Assembly (NCBI GenBank): GCA_027080445.1
Contig: JALWRY010000232.1
Span: forward strand, 1-5,952
Length of the DNA stretch: 5,952 nucleotides
Reading direction: 5' to 3'
From: Thiohalobacter sp.
Lineage (GTDB): Bacteria > Pseudomonadota > Gammaproteobacteria > DSM-19610
Positions 5,396 through 5,952 of this stretch are shown here, piece by piece. The notes beneath the pieces were generated by a model. That model worked only from the letters and a program-made list of their open reading frames with translations, searched no databases and was not told the origin of the DNA. Within the stretch, counting starts at the first letter, position 1. Every line of letters begins with the position of its first letter. The position numbers and the translations under genes were made by a program.

Positions 5396-5952
5396 ATGAC
5401 AGATTCCCAGGTGAAGAAGATCGACACAGCCATCAAGGCTATCGACCAGAAAGCGTCAGTTGAAGAAATCCAGCAGACCTTGTTGCAGGCGCGCAAGCAC
5501 CTGAGAGCCCTGCCCGATGATGCAGATCCCGTGGAAACAGCACATGCTCTGCTCGATGTCGCCGAACCCTTGCTGGCGTTGGGCGCGGGGGAAGAAGCCT
5601 GGACGCATGCGCGTGAAGCCTTCTCGGTGTTCGTCAACTACGAGCAATGGCAGGATGCGGTGGAAACCGCCGATGTGCTTTACCAGTGCGGACAACCCGG
5701 TTCCATTGCGGCGCTTGGGCAGGGGATATGGCTCGGGGTGACCTATCCTGTCCGTGCGCAGAGTACGGTGACCCTGCTGGATGCCGTGATCGATGAAACA
5801 CCCGATGATTCGGACGGCGCGGCAGTCGCCGCCATGGCGGCGCATTATATCGCCGGGCTGCGTACCGAGGGCGAAGAGAAAGACAGCCTGACCTTCTTTA
5901 CCACGCAGATGATTGCCCGTGTCGCCAAACGTCATCGCGGCATCGAGGATCA
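5396..5952 (+). CDS. Hypothetical alpha-helical (TPR-like) protein, N-terminal part
   Basis: The first 185 residues of a protein that continues past the window. I do not recognise the family. It begins MTDSQVKKIDTAIKAIDQKA and appears wholly helical, with no signal peptide or membrane segment, so it is probably cytoplasmic. Successive helices with Ala/Leu spacing (ETAHALLDVAEPLLALG at 47-63, EEAWTHAREAFSVFVNY at 66-82, EQWQDAVETADVLYQCG at 83-99) resemble tetratricopeptide-type pairs, though no repeat is canonical. The start at 5396 has GGAA/GGAAAA at 5386-5391; an in-frame ATG at 5351 and a TTG at 5384 are alternatives, but the 5351 ATG overlaps the -10-like box. It has its own putative promoter and sits after a 93-nt gap, so it probably belongs to a different transcription unit from the exosortase-linked operon. 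Function unknown. Confidence 0.7.
   Translation, partial: MTDSQVKKIDTAIKAIDQKASVEEIQQTLLQARKHLRALPDDADPVETAHALLDVAEPLLALGAGEEAWTHAREAFSVFVNYEQWQDAVETADVLYQCGQPGSIAALGQGIWLGVTYPVRAQSTVTLLDAVIDETPDDSDGAAVAAMAAHYIAGLRTEGEEKDSLTFFTTQMIARVAKRHRGIED

Noticed and set aside
5456..5935. A minus-strand open frame opposite the last gene
   Set aside because: The plus-strand frame has even helical protein composition and an RBS; the antisense frame has neither a motif nor a plausible start.

Overview
The window looks like chromosomal DNA of a Gram-negative proteobacterium, probably a gammaproteobacterium with an exosortase A (XrtA/PEP-CTERM) exopolysaccharide locus. Three things point that way: a leftward AMP-forming ligase resembling the exosortase A-associated acyl-CoA ligases, an ExeA/GspA-like AAA ATPase resembling the XrtA-locus ATPase, and between them a cassette of the 'HPr-rel-A' type (PqqD-like peptide chaperone, HprK-related kinase, nucleotidyltransferase). 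The coding DNA is moderately GC-rich. No RNA genes, insertion sequences, integrases or CRISPR repeats were seen. Product names rest on motif reading and memory of families, not on database searches.

Layout. Positions 1-497 hold the first ~165 residues of the ligase, transcribed leftward and cut by the window edge. Positions 498-828 are a divergent intergenic region with an AT-rich island, a perfect 18-bp palindrome and a TATACT -10-like box. From 829 to 5302 six rightward genes are packed tightly (gaps of 24, 34 and 29 nt; overlaps of 4 and 10 nt): a twin-arginine-signal protein with an SPGYWKNH motif; a 95-aa PqqD-like protein; a 306-aa HprK-related P-loop kinase; a 360-aa nucleotidyltransferase-fold protein; a 70-aa protein with two membrane helices; and a 439-aa AAA ATPase with an acidic linker and one membrane helix near its end. 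After a short gap with a perfect -10 hexamer inside an 8-bp inverted repeat, a separate alpha-helical, TPR-like protein of unknown function starts near 5396 and runs off the window.

How the genes may work together (inference). PqqD-like domains recognise leader peptides of ribosomally made substrates, HprK-like kinases phosphorylate Ser in proteins or peptides, and NTP_transf_5-type proteins sit beside such kinases in some lasso-peptide clusters. The first gene of the run, with a Tat signal and an unusually long polar N-terminus, is the only obvious candidate substrate in view. The model is a small secreted protein that is bound, phosphorylated and possibly further decorated in the cytoplasm and then exported folded through Tat. 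The two-helix membrane protein and the membrane-anchored ATPase would link this to the envelope or exopolysaccharide machinery. No lasso cyclase, transglutaminase-like protease or PEP-CTERM tail is visible here.
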